From JAVEDQ01 sp963783105 (GTDB lineage Bacteria > Actinomycetota > Actinomycetes > Frankiales > Frankiaceae), in assembly GCA_963783105.1 (NCBI GenBank), contig CAWAMI010000007.1, forward strand, positions 806,001 to 870,000: a stretch of DNA of 64,000 nt, read 5' to 3'. Below are positions 26,031-34,488 of the stretch, piece after piece. The stretch's first letter is position 1. Each line of letters opens with the position of its first letter. The translations under genes and the position numbers were made by a program. The notes under the pieces are model-generated. The model saw only the letters and a list, made by a program, of their open reading frames with translations, ran no database searches and had not been told where the DNA came from.

Positions 26031-27076
26031 CGCTTCGGACCCCCGACGACCTGTTCGACCTGCCGGTGCACGGCCTGTCGGAGGCGGAGCACGCGGCCGC
26101 GCTGCTCGACGTCCTCAACGGGCTGACCGAGCACCACCGCGGCGCGTGCCTCGACTACGACCGCGTGCTCGCCGCCTCCGGGGTCGAGCGCGGGCGTCCC
26201 GCCGAAACCCTCGCCGACGTCCCGTGGCTGCCCGTCGGCCTGTTCAAGCGTCGGCGCCTCGCCAGCGTCCCGGACGCCGAGGTGCTCCGCGTCCTCACCT
26301 CCAGCGGCACCACCGGCGCCGCCCGCAGCCAGATCGTGCTCGACGCCCCCACCGCACAACGGCAGGCCAAGGCGCTCGCGGCCGTGATGGGCGGTCTGCT
26401 CGGACCGCGCCGCCTCCCGCTGCTGATCGTCGACGCGCCGTCGACCGCCCGCGGCGCCAGCGCCCGCACCGCCGGCGTGCTCGGGATGCTCCCGCTCGGC
26501 CGCCGCCCGGTGTTCGCCCTCGACGAGTCGCTCGCCGTGGACGTGGCCGCCGTCGACGCCTTCCTCGAGGCGAATGCCGGTTCGCCGTTCTTCGTCTTCG
26601 GATTCACCTGGCTGGTCTGGACGCGGCTGGCCCGCGCGGCCGAGCTCGTGGGGCGCGACTTCTCCGGGGGCATCCTCGTGCACGGCGGCGGCTGGAAGGC
26701 GCTGGCGGACTCGGCAGTCGACGCCGCCACCTTCGCCGACGTCCTCACCGGCGAGCGCGGCTTCGCGACCGTCCGCTCCTACTACGGCATGGTCGAGCAG
26801 GTCGGCGGTGTGCACCTCGAGGACGAGTCCCGGCTGTTGCGCGCGCCGGTGTTCGCCGACGTGCTGGCGCGGCACCCGCGAACCCTCGCGCCCCAGCCGT
26901 TCGGCGAACCCGGCCTGCTGCAGGTCTTCAGCGGACTGCCGACCAGCTACCCCGGCCACAGCCTCCTCACGGAGGACCTCGGCGTCGTCGAGGAGCCCGG
27001 GCGCTTCCGCGTGCTCGGCCGCCTCCCGCGGGCCGAGGCCCGCGGATGCAGCGACGTGCTGGCTGCGGCCGCGTGA
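26027..27076 (+). CDS. LuxE-like acyl-protein synthetase
   Basis: 349 residues from ATG 26027 (ATGA overlap). It belongs to the LuxE/PaaK-related acyl-protein synthetases: LTSSGTTGAARSQIVLD is the ATP-binding loop, with VFGFTWLVWTRL, ILVHGGGWKAL and SYYGMVEQVGG as further family segments. The end RAEARGCSDVL places a cysteine at residue 341, nine residues from the C-terminus, where LuxE proteins carry the acyl-accepting cysteine. In bioluminescent bacteria LuxE activates fatty acid and hands it to the LuxC reductase. No luciferase genes (luxAB) are present here. Confidence 0.85.
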   Translation: MTLRTPDDLFDLPVHGLSEAEHAAALLDVLNGLTEHHRGACLDYDRVLAASGVERGRPAETLADVPWLPVGLFKRRRLASVPDAEVLRVLTSSGTTGAARSQIVLDAPTAQRQAKALAAVMGGLLGPRRLPLLIVDAPSTARGASARTAGVLGMLPLGRRPVFALDESLAVDVAAVDAFLEANAGSPFFVFGFTWLVWTRLARAAELVGRDFSGGILVHGGGWKALADSAVDAATFADVLTGERGFATVRSYYGMVEQVGGVHLEDESRLLRAPVFADVLARHPRTLAPQPFGEPGLLQVFSGLPTSYPGHSLLTEDLGVVEEPGRFRVLGRLPRAEARGCSDVLAAAA

Positions 27077-28434
27077 GCACGGGGACGGGCACGGGTCTGC
27101 GTCAGCTGCTGCCGACACCGAGGGACGTGCCCCTCGGCGAGCTCGCCGCCTACGCCGCCGAGCTCGCCGAGCCGCTCGAGCTCGGCCTCTTCGACCCCGA
27201 CGTGCTGGCCTTCTGCGGCGTCCTCGCCACCGAGCTGCGCCGCCGTTCCGCCGATGAGCCGGAGCTCGCCGCGCTGGCGTTCTGGCTGCGGCCGATGGCT
27301 CTCGCGCGCCTCCGGGCCGAGATCGAGGCGGTCCGGGCGCCGATCACCTGGGTGCCGCGGGGCACGGTGTTCGCGATCCCGCCGGCGAACGTCGACACCG
27401 TGTTCGCCTACACCTGGCTTCTGTCGCTGCTGCTCGGCAACCGCACCGTGCTGCGGGTGCCCTCCCGCGCCGGTACGCAGCTCGCGTCGCTGCTCGGCGC
27501 CATCCGGGCCGCCCTCGCCGGGGCCGGCCCCCGCGTCTCCGCCGCCACCGTCGTCGTCTCCTACGGCCACGACGACGAGGTCACCGCGATGCTGTCCAGC
27601 GCCTGCGACCTGCGGATCGTGTGGGGCGGCGACGAAACCGTGCGCCGGCTGCGGACCGTCCCGCTGCCGACCTCGGCCCGCGAGCTGTCGTTCGGCAACC
27701 GCAGCGCGCTCGCCCTGCTCGACGCCGACGCGGTCGCGTGCCTCGACCCGGCCGGCCTGGCCGATCTCGCGCGGCGCTTCGTCTCCGACGCCTACCCCTT
27801 CGACCAACGGGCCTGCTCGTCGCCGCGCGCGGTCGTGTGGCGCAGCACCGACGACCGGGATGCGGAGCACCCGCGACGGCGCTTCTGGGCGGCCGTCGCC
27901 GCCGAACTCGGCCGTCGCGACGCCGCGGACCCCTCTGCCGCGAACCCCTCTGCCGCGAACCCCTTGGGCGCCGGGTCGTCCGCGGCGGGAATGGACGCCA
28001 TCGCCACCGCCGCCGACCTGGTGGCCGGGCGCGACGGACTGAGCCTCGACACGTTCCGCGCGGACCTGACGGTCGTGGGCGGGGTCGAGCTCGCGGACGA
28101 CGCCGACGGATGGCGGGTCATCCATCCCGGCGGCGGGCTGTTCGCCGAGACGGTCGTCGACGATCTGGCCGCGGTGCCCGGCCTCGTGGTTCGCGGCGAC
28201 CAGACGATGACCGTGTTCGGGGTCCCCGCCGAGGACCTCTCGCCGCTCGTCGACCCGGTGGGTCGACGCGGCATCGACCGCGTGGTCCCCGTCGGCAGCG
28301 CGCTGACCTTCTCCCGGTGGTGGGACGGCATCGACCTCGTCGCGGAACTCACCCGCGTCGTGCACCGGCCCGCAGCGGTGGTGCCCGCCGCGCGCACGAC
28401 GGGACCCCCGGCGCCTCGGCGGGCCCGCCGGTGA
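27073..28434 (+). CDS. LuxC-like acyl-CoA/acyl-protein reductase
   Basis: 453 residues from GTG 27073 (GTGA overlap with the LuxE-like gene). The aldehyde-dehydrogenase-related LuxC pattern is visible: PRGTVFAIPPANVDTVFAYTW, LLLGNRTVLRVPSR, and FGNRSALAL. The nucleophilic cysteine is Cys248 in FDQRACSSPRAV. It should reduce an acyl thioester, passed from the LuxE-like partner, to an aldehyde with NADPH. A linker at about residue 285-300 contains two copies of a 15-base repeat (PSAAN). Last gene of the acyl operon; the convergent SsgA-like gene stops three bases away. Confidence 0.87.
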   Translation: MSTGTGTGLRQLLPTPRDVPLGELAAYAAELAEPLELGLFDPDVLAFCGVLATELRRRSADEPELAALAFWLRPMALARLRAEIEAVRAPITWVPRGTVFAIPPANVDTVFAYTWLLSLLLGNRTVLRVPSRAGTQLASLLGAIRAALAGAGPRVSAATVVVSYGHDDEVTAMLSSACDLRIVWGGDETVRRLRTVPLPTSARELSFGNRSALALLDADAVACLDPAGLADLARRFVSDAYPFDQRACSSPRAVVWRSTDDRDAEHPRRRFWAAVAAELGRRDAADPSAANPSAANPLGAGSSAAGMDAIATAADLVAGRDGLSLDTFRADLTVVGGVELADDADGWRVIHPGGGLFAETVVDDLAAVPGLVVRGDQTMTVFGVPAEDLSPLVDPVGRRGIDRVVPVGSALTFSRWWDGIDLVAELTRVVHRPAAVVPAARTTGPPAPRRARR

Positions 28435-28437
28435 CGG

Positions 28438-28902
28438 TCAGGCCTTCAGCAGCGCCTTGATCAGGGCGTCGAGGGCTTCCTCGGACGACTCCTCGCCGCT
28501 CGGGATGATCTGTTCGGTCCGGTCCAGGAACTCCCGCACCGACTCGCACGGCACGTGCACCCAGGCGGGACGGCCGTCGCGGGCCAGGCGGATCCCCACG
28601 GTGCGTGGCATGCCGGCGGTCGTCTCCTCCGGGCTGATCCGCACCTCGCCGTCGCCGGTGGCCTCCTCGAGCCCGTAGCGCAGGAAGTCGCGGAGGACCA
28701 CCCAGGAGCCGCGGGGGAGGGCCGGATGGTCCGGCGTGCTGATGAGGAGGAGCCGGACGGCCAGGGGATCGGATGACTGCCAGGTCAGCCGGAGCACGGT
28801 GCGACGGACGCGGCGGTGTGCCTCGGGGCGACGGGCGCCGGGCACTCCGGCCGGCCCGGGGTCGTCGACGTCGATGTCGACCGTGACGTCCTGGGCAGCC
28901 AC
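28438..28902 (-). CDS. SsgA-family (SALP) sporulation/cell-division protein
   Basis: 154 residues from GTG 28902, with GGGAGG four bases upstream. The family signature is present: LRLTWQSSDPLAVRLLL, then WVVLRDFLRYGLEEATGDGEVRISPE, a V-x-I-x-L strand before A-W-V-H-V-P, and VREFLDRTEQIIPSGEE at the C-terminus. SsgA-like proteins are restricted to morphologically complex actinomycetes and control septum site choice and sporulation-associated wall synthesis. The N-terminal 30 residues are longer than in SsgB. Its presence next to uvrC and whiA suggests a developing host; which SALP subgroup it is cannot be told. Confidence 0.82.
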   Translation of the reverse strand: MAAQDVTVDIDVDDPGPAGVPGARRPEAHRRVRRTVLRLTWQSSDPLAVRLLLISTPDHPALPRGSWVVLRDFLRYGLEEATGDGEVRISPEETTAGMPRTVGIRLARDGRPAWVHVPCESVREFLDRTEQIIPSGEESSEEALDALIKALLKA

Positions 28903-29014
28903 CGAACCTCCCGACCCGGCTCCTGCCGATGTCGCCGACCGCGCGCCGGAAGTGTGTCATGACGCCGGATTGCGCCCGAGCAGCGGGGGTCGGGGGAGCG
29001 TGTGCGGACATAGC

Positions 29015-31198
29015 ATGCGGCGAGTGGGAACGAGCTCGGAGCGGTCGACCCGGGGCTGGCGCCCGGCGCCCGGGTCGATCCCGGACTCCCCGGGGGTCTA
29101 CCGGTTCCAGGACGCGACGAGCCGGGTCATCTACGTCGGCAAGGCGAAGAGCCTGCGGAGCCGGCTGAACTCCTACTTCACCGGTGACCTGCACCCGCGT
29201 ACCGCACAGATGGTGTCGACCGCGCGCGGCGTCGACTGGACGGTGGTCACCACCGAGGTCGAGGCGCTGCAGCTCGAGTACACCTGGATCAAGGAGTTCG
29301 ACCCGCGGTTCAACGTCAAGTACCGCGACGACAAGTCCTATCCCTGGCTCGCGGTGACCGTCGGGGAGGAGTACCCGCGCCTGCAGGTGATGCGCGGCGC
29401 GAAGCGCAAGGGGGTCCGCTACTTCGGGCCGTACGCGCACGCGTGGGCGATCCGCGAGACGCTCGACCTGCTGCTGCGCGTCTTCCCCGCCCGCACCTGC
29501 AGCGCCGGGGTGTTCAAGCGCGCCGGTCAGGTCGGGCGGCCTTGCCTGCTCGGCTACATCGACAAGTGCTCCGCGCCCTGCGTCGGCCGGGTCAGCGCGG
29601 ACGAGCACCGCGACATCGTCGACGACTTCTGCGACTTCCTCTCCGGCTCCACCACGAAGTTCCTGCGCCGGCTCGAGAGCGAGATGCGGTCCGCCGCGTC
29701 GGAGCAGGAGTACGAGCGAGCCGCCCGGCTCCGGGACGACATCGGCGCGCTGCGCCGCGCGATCGAGAAGCAGGCGGTGGTGCTGCCCGAGGGCACGGAC
29801 GCCGACGCGGTCGCCTTCGCCGAGGACGAGCTCGAGGCCGCGGTCGCCGTGTTCCACGTCCGCGGAGGGCGGGTGCGCGGCCAGCGCGGCTACGTCGTCG
29901 ACAAGCTCGAGGGGGAGAGCCTGCCCGACCTCGTGGAGAGCTTCGTGTCCCAGGCCTACCTCGTCGACGGCTACGACGTGCCGCGCGAGGTCCTCGTCCC
30001 CGAGCTACCGGCCGACCCGGACGTCGTCGGCGAGCTCCTCGGGCTGCAGCGGGGGGCGCGTGTCGACCTCCGGGTGCCGCAGCGTGGCGACAAGCGCTCC
30101 CTGCTCGAGACGGTGGAACGCAACGCGAAGCAGGCACTGGCGCTGCACCGGACGAAGCGGGCCAGCGACCTGACCTCCCGCTCCCGCGCGCTGTCGGAGC
30201 TGCAGGACGCCCTCGACCTGCCGGAGGCGCCGCTGCGGATCGAGTGCTACGACGTCTCGAACCTCGGCACCACCAACGTCGTGGCCAGCATGGTCGTCTT
30301 CGAGGACGGGCTCGCCCGCAAGTCCGAGTACCGACGGTTCTCGATCCGCGGCACCGCGCTGGGGGCGGACAGTGCTGGTCGGAGAACAACTGAGCAGAAC
30401 GATCTCGCCAGCATCACCGAGACGATCCGCCGCCGCTTCTCGCGGTATCTCGAGGAGCGGTCGGCGGTGGGGGACCAGGCGGACTCGGCCGCCCCCGCCG
30501 ACGGCGGGCCGTCCGTGGACTCCGACGAGGGACCGGACCTCGACGCCGATCTCACGGTCCGCGAGATCAAGGTCAACGGCCGGACCTCGGAGGACAAGCC
30601 GCCCGAGGGCCGTCCCGGCAAGTTCGCCTACCCGCCGAACCTCGTGGTGGTCGACGGGGGGCAACCGCAGGTCGAGGCCGCGGCGCAGGTGTTCGCCGAC
30701 CTCGGCATCACCGACATCGGCCTGTGCGGCCTCGCCAAACGGCTCGAGGAGGTGTGGCTGCCCGGGGAGCCGGACCCGGTCATCCTGCCGCGCACCAGCG
30801 AGGCGCTGTACCTGCTCCAGCGCGTGCGGGACGAGGCGCACCGCTTCGCCATCACCTACCACCGGCAGAAGCGCTCGAAGTCGATGGTCGAGTCCGCGCT
30901 CGACGGGGTGCCCGGCCTCGGCGAGACCCGGCGCCGGACGCTGCTGCGCACCTTCGGCTCCCTCAAGCGGCTGCGGGCCGCCACCGCGGAGCAGATCGCC
31001 GAGGTGCCCGGCATCGGCCCGCGGACGGCGGCGGCCATCGTCGCCGCGCTCGTCCCCGAGGAGGGCCGGAGCGACGGCTCGAGCGGGACCGGGGGAGCCG
31101 AACCGGAGCCGGCGATCGACCCGCTGACCGGAGAAATTCTCCCGGAAACCCCCACACCGGGCGAACCGGTGGCAGCATCCACCCGGACGGCACAATGA
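29015..31198 (+). CDS. uvrC: Excinuclease ABC subunit C
   Basis: 727 residues from ATG 29015; GTG 29024 would remove three residues. The GIY-YIG nuclease is GVYRFQDATSRVIYVGKAKSLRSRL. The cysteine-containing YIDKCSAPC, the UVR motif (about 225-260), the RNase H-like nuclease (IECYDVSNLG, VVVDGGQPQV) and C-terminal HhH motifs (VPGIGPRTAAAIVAAL) follow in order. UvrC makes both incisions in nucleotide excision repair. About 45 acidic residues (about 485-530, D/E/S/P-rich) are inserted before the FAYPPNLVVVDGG nuclease segment, beyond the usual length. First gene of the conserved uvrC-rapZ-yvcK-whiA run. Confidence 0.97.
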   Translation: MRRVGTSSERSTRGWRPAPGSIPDSPGVYRFQDATSRVIYVGKAKSLRSRLNSYFTGDLHPRTAQMVSTARGVDWTVVTTEVEALQLEYTWIKEFDPRFNVKYRDDKSYPWLAVTVGEEYPRLQVMRGAKRKGVRYFGPYAHAWAIRETLDLLLRVFPARTCSAGVFKRAGQVGRPCLLGYIDKCSAPCVGRVSADEHRDIVDDFCDFLSGSTTKFLRRLESEMRSAASEQEYERAARLRDDIGALRRAIEKQAVVLPEGTDADAVAFAEDELEAAVAVFHVRGGRVRGQRGYVVDKLEGESLPDLVESFVSQAYLVDGYDVPREVLVPELPADPDVVGELLGLQRGARVDLRVPQRGDKRSLLETVERNAKQALALHRTKRASDLTSRSRALSELQDALDLPEAPLRIECYDVSNLGTTNVVASMVVFEDGLARKSEYRRFSIRGTALGADSAGRRTTEQNDLASITETIRRRFSRYLEERSAVGDQADSAAPADGGPSVDSDEGPDLDADLTVREIKVNGRTSEDKPPEGRPGKFAYPPNLVVVDGGQPQVEAAAQVFADLGITDIGLCGLAKRLEEVWLPGEPDPVILPRTSEALYLLQRVRDEAHRFAITYHRQKRSKSMVESALDGVPGLGETRRRTLLRTFGSLKRLRAATAEQIAEVPGIGPRTAAAIVAALVPEEGRSDGSSGTGGAEPEPAIDPLTGEILPETPTPGEPVAASTRTAQ

Positions 31199-31235
31199 GT
31201 CGAATCATCGTTACTGAGTGGAAGCGGGGGGACGG

Positions 31236-32147
31236 ATGACGAGTCCCGCCCCCGGGTCGCTTCCGGCTGTCGCGGCGGCCAGTCCCGCCGTCCTCGACAT
31301 CACGATCATCACCGGCCTGTCGGGCGCCGGTCGCAGCACGGCGGCCAAGTGCCTGGAGGACCTCGGCTGGTTCGTCGTCGACAACCTCCCGCCGGGTCTG
31401 TTGACGACGATGGCGGACCTCGGCACCCGGAGCCAGGGCGCCGTCGACCGCATCGCCGTCGTCGTCGACGTGCGCGGCCGGGCCTTCTTCGCCGACCTCC
31501 GCGATGCCCTCGATGCCCTCGAGGGCCGTGGCATCCGCCCCCGGCTGTTGTTCCTCGAGGCCAGCGACGACAGCCTCGTGCGGCGCTACGAGGCGGTGCG
31601 CCGGCCGCACCCGCTGCAGCGGCACGACCGGCTGATCACCGGCATCCGGGCCGAGCGCGAGCTGCTCGCCGAGTTCCGCGGCAAGGCCGATGTCGTGCTC
31701 GACACCACGAACCTGAACGTCCACCAGCTGCGCGCCGAGATCGACGCCGTCTTCGCGGGTCCCGAACGGGCGCTGCTGCAGGCGACGGTCGTGTCGTTCG
31801 GCTTCAAGTACGGGCTGCCGCTGGACGCCGACATGGTTCTCGACGTCCGTTTCCTGCCCAACCCCCACTGGGTGGAGGAGCTGCGCCCCTACACCGGTCA
31901 GGACGAGCAGGTCCGCGACTACGTGCTCGGCCAGGCCGGCGCCGACGAGTTCCTCGAGCGGGCCGGCGAGCTGCTGGGCATCGTCGGGAAGGGCTACGAG
32001 CGCGAGGGCAAGCGGTACCTGACGCTCGCGGTCGGCTGCACGGGCGGCAAGCACCGGAGCGTCGCGATGACGGAGCAGATCGCCGAGCGGCTGCGCACGG
32101 CCGGCACCGACGTCCGGGTCGTGCACCGGGATCTGGGGCGCGAATGA
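31236..32147 (+). CDS. rapZ: RapZ-family nucleotide-binding protein
   Basis: 303 residues from ATG 31236 with GGGGGA just upstream; GTG 31218 is an alternative. P-loop GLSGAGRST at residues 27-35, DNLPPGLL, and the C-terminal segments SFGFKYGLP, DVRFLPNP and CTGGKHRSV are all family hallmarks. In enterobacteria RapZ controls glmS through small RNAs. In actinobacteria the protein is conserved beside yvcK and whiA and its role is less defined. It ends in an ATGA overlap with yvcK. Confidence 0.95.
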   Translation: MTSPAPGSLPAVAAASPAVLDITIITGLSGAGRSTAAKCLEDLGWFVVDNLPPGLLTTMADLGTRSQGAVDRIAVVVDVRGRAFFADLRDALDALEGRGIRPRLLFLEASDDSLVRRYEAVRRPHPLQRHDRLITGIRAERELLAEFRGKADVVLDTTNLNVHQLRAEIDAVFAGPERALLQATVVSFGFKYGLPLDADMVLDVRFLPNPHWVEELRPYTGQDEQVRDYVLGQAGADEFLERAGELLGIVGKGYEREGKRYLTLAVGCTGGKHRSVAMTEQIAERLRTAGTDVRVVHRDLGRE

Positions 32148-33292
32148 GCGACGCCGTCCCGACCCCTGTCCCCGCCTCTGCCCCTGCGCCTGTCCCCGGA
32201 TCCGTCCCAGCGTCCGCCTCCGCCCCCGCGGTCGTCGCCTTCGGCGGCGGGCACGGGCTGGCCGCGTCGCTCGCCGCGCTCCGCCAGGTGACGCCGCGGC
32301 TGACCGCGGTGGTGACCGTCGCCGACGACGGCGGTTCCTCCGGCCGGTTGCGGGCCGAGCTCGGCATGCTGCCGCCGGGGGACCTGCGGATGGCGCTGGC
32401 GACCCTGGCCGCGGACGACGCCGAGTCGGCCGGCTGGGCGGACGTGCTCCAGCACCGCTTCTCCGGCTACGGGTCGCTGGGCGGGCACGCCGTCGGCAAC
32501 CTGCTGCTCGCCGGACTGGTCGACCGGCTCGGCGATCCCGTCGCCGCGCTCGACGCCGCCGGTCGGCTGCTGCGCACCGCGGGACGCGTTCTGCCGCTGT
32601 CCGAGCAGGCGGTCGACATCTCCGCCCAGGTGAGCGGGCTCGACCGGGAACGGCTCGTCGAGGTGACCGGGCAGGTCGCCGTCGCGACCACCCGGGGGCG
32701 CGTCGAGTCGGTCCGGCTCGTCCCTGCCGAGCCGCCCGCGTGCCGCGAGGCGCTGCGCGCCGTGGCGGAGGCCGACGTCCTCGTCCTCGGGCCGGGTTCG
32801 CTGTTCACGAGCATGCTCCCGCACCTGCTGGTGCCGGAGATGGCCGAGGCGGTGCAGGCCGCCCGCGCCCGCCGGGTGCTCGTCCTGAACCTCGCCCCGC
32901 AGCCGGGCGAGACCTCCGGCTTCGCCCCGGAGACCCACCTCGAGGTCCTCGCCCAGCACGCTCCGGCGCTGCGCTTCGACGTGGTGATCGCCGACCCCGG
33001 AGCGGTCCCCGACCCCGGCGCGCTGTCCGCCGCGGCGGCACCGCTCGGGGCCACCCTCCAGCTCAGCCGCGTCGCCGTTCCGGGCGAGCCCCGGCACGAC
33101 CCGGGCCGGCTGGCCGCCGCCTTCCGCGAGGCGCTGCCGTCCGGGGCCGCTTCCTCAACGCTGGCAAAGGATCAATTCGCGACGGTGCACAAACCGCTCG
33201 CCGACGCCTACCGTTCCGGTCCTCGGCCGGATTCGTCCCGCCCGGTCCTCCCGTCGTCCGTGCCACCCCCCGGAGGGAGCCCACCCGTATGA
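32144..33292 (+). CDS. yvcK: YvcK/CofD-family gluconeogenesis factor
   Basis: 382 residues from ATG 32144, overlapping the rapZ stop. After a 25-residue Ala/Pro linker come VVAFGGGHGLAASLAAL and VVTVADDGGSSGRLR. GDLRMALATLA, GSLGGHAVGNLLLAGL and LGPGSLFTSMLPHLL follow, all typical of YvcK. The family binds UDP-GlcNAc in bacteria where it was studied and influences peptidoglycan and carbon metabolism. The C-terminus carries a proline-rich tail. whiA follows after 93 bases. Confidence 0.94.
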   Translation: MSDAVPTPVPASAPAPVPGSVPASASAPAVVAFGGGHGLAASLAALRQVTPRLTAVVTVADDGGSSGRLRAELGMLPPGDLRMALATLAADDAESAGWADVLQHRFSGYGSLGGHAVGNLLLAGLVDRLGDPVAALDAAGRLLRTAGRVLPLSEQAVDISAQVSGLDRERLVEVTGQVAVATTRGRVESVRLVPAEPPACREALRAVAEADVLVLGPGSLFTSMLPHLLVPEMAEAVQAARARRVLVLNLAPQPGETSGFAPETHLEVLAQHAPALRFDVVIADPGAVPDPGALSAAAAPLGATLQLSRVAVPGEPRHDPGRLAAAFREALPSGAASSTLAKDQFATVHKPLADAYRSGPRPDSSRPVLPSSVPPPGGSPPV

Positions 33293-33385
33293 CCTGGTCC
33301 GGCTGACCCGGCGGGTTCTCCTCCCGGTTCCCGAACCCGAATCCCGACTCCCCGACCCTTCCCGCACACAAGGAGCGCCTCTCCC

Positions 33386-34372
33386 GTGGTTGCCATCACC
33401 TCGACGGTCAAGGACGAGCTCAGCCGGCTACCGACCGGGCGGGCGTGCTGCCGACGAGCGGAGATGTCGACCCTGCTGCGCTTCGCGGGCGGCCTGCACC
33501 TCGCGGGCGGCAAGGTGGTCGTCGAGGCCGAGCTGGACACGGGGGTCGCCGCCCGCCGGTTGCGGCGGGAGATCGCCGAGGTCTACGGGCACATGTCGGA
33601 TGTCGCGGTGCTCCAGCCGGGCGGGCTGCGTCGCTCCGCCCGTTATCTGCTGCGCGTGGAGCGCGGCGGCGAGTCGCTGGCCAGGTCAACCGGGCTGATC
33701 GACCAGCGCGGGCGTCCCGTCCGTGGCCTGCCGCCGATGATCGTCACCGGCGGATCCTGCGACGCGGCCGCGGCCTGGCGCGGGGCCTTCCTCGCCCACG
33801 GCTCGCTCACCGAGCCCGGCCGCTCGTCCTCGCTGGAGGTCACCTCGCCGGGGCCGGAGGCCGCGCTGGCCCTCGTCGGCGCCGCCCGCCGCCTCGGCGT
33901 GGCCGCGAAGAGCAAGCAGGTCCGCGGCGTCGACCGGGTCGTCGTCCGGGACGGCGAGGCGATCGGCGTCCTGCTCACCCGGCTCGGCGCGCACGACTCG
34001 GTGCTCGCCTGGGAGGAGCGGCGGATGCGCCGCGAGGTCCGGGCGACCGCCAACCGGCTGGCCAACTTCGACGACGCCAACCTGCGCCGCTCGGCCCGCG
34101 CCGCCGTGGCGGCCGGCGCCCGAGTGCAGGCGGCCATGGAGATCCTCCAGGGTGATGCCCCGGAGCATTTGCTGGCCGCGGGCACGTTGCGGCTCGAGCA
34201 CCCGCAGGCCTCGCTGGAGGAGCTCGGCGCGCTCGCCGACCCGCCGATGACCAAGGACGCGGTGGCCGGCCGGATCCGCCGCCTGCTCGCGCTCGCGGAC
34301 AAGCGGGCCCTCTCGCTCGGTGTCGCCACCACAGAAGCCGCGGTGAGCCCGGAGCTGCTCGAGGGCGCATGA
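33386..34372 (+). CDS. whiA: Sporulation transcription regulator WhiA
   Basis: 328 residues from GTG 33386; AAGGAG lies about ten bases upstream. The N-terminal duplicated LAGLIDADG-like fold is recognisable (VAITSTVKDELSRLP, CCRRAEMSTLLRFAGGLH, CDAAAAWRGAFLAHGSL), then NRLANFDDANLRRSARAA. The C-terminal helix-turn-helix is HPQASLEELGALADPPMTKDAVAGRIRRL. WhiA activates cell-division genes during sporulation with WhiB in Streptomyces and is conserved in Gram-positives generally. Followed after 116 bases by gap. Confidence 0.97.
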   Translation: MVAITSTVKDELSRLPTGRACCRRAEMSTLLRFAGGLHLAGGKVVVEAELDTGVAARRLRREIAEVYGHMSDVAVLQPGGLRRSARYLLRVERGGESLARSTGLIDQRGRPVRGLPPMIVTGGSCDAAAAWRGAFLAHGSLTEPGRSSSLEVTSPGPEAALALVGAARRLGVAAKSKQVRGVDRVVVRDGEAIGVLLTRLGAHDSVLAWEERRMRREVRATANRLANFDDANLRRSARAAVAAGARVQAAMEILQGDAPEHLLAAGTLRLEHPQASLEELGALADPPMTKDAVAGRIRRLLALADKRALSLGVATTEAAVSPELLEGA

Positions 34373-34488
34373 GCAGCACCCCGCCGCGCAGCCTGTTATC
34401 CGCACGAAACACCCAGGTCCGGGCCCTCGGCTAGGCTGCCAGGGCAGTAGGGGACCGCGACGACGGACATGTGAAGAGGAGCTTCCAG

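Noticed and set aside
25840..27072. An upstream extension of the LuxC-like frame of about 410 codons
   Set aside because: It overlaps the ligase and LuxE-like genes and is Arg/Pro-rich. The real start is GTG 27073, in the usual GTGA overlap.
24645..28434. A bioluminescence (lux) operon
   Set aside because: LuxE- and LuxC-like genes are present but no luxA/luxB luciferase subunits or luxD acyltransferase are encoded in the window.
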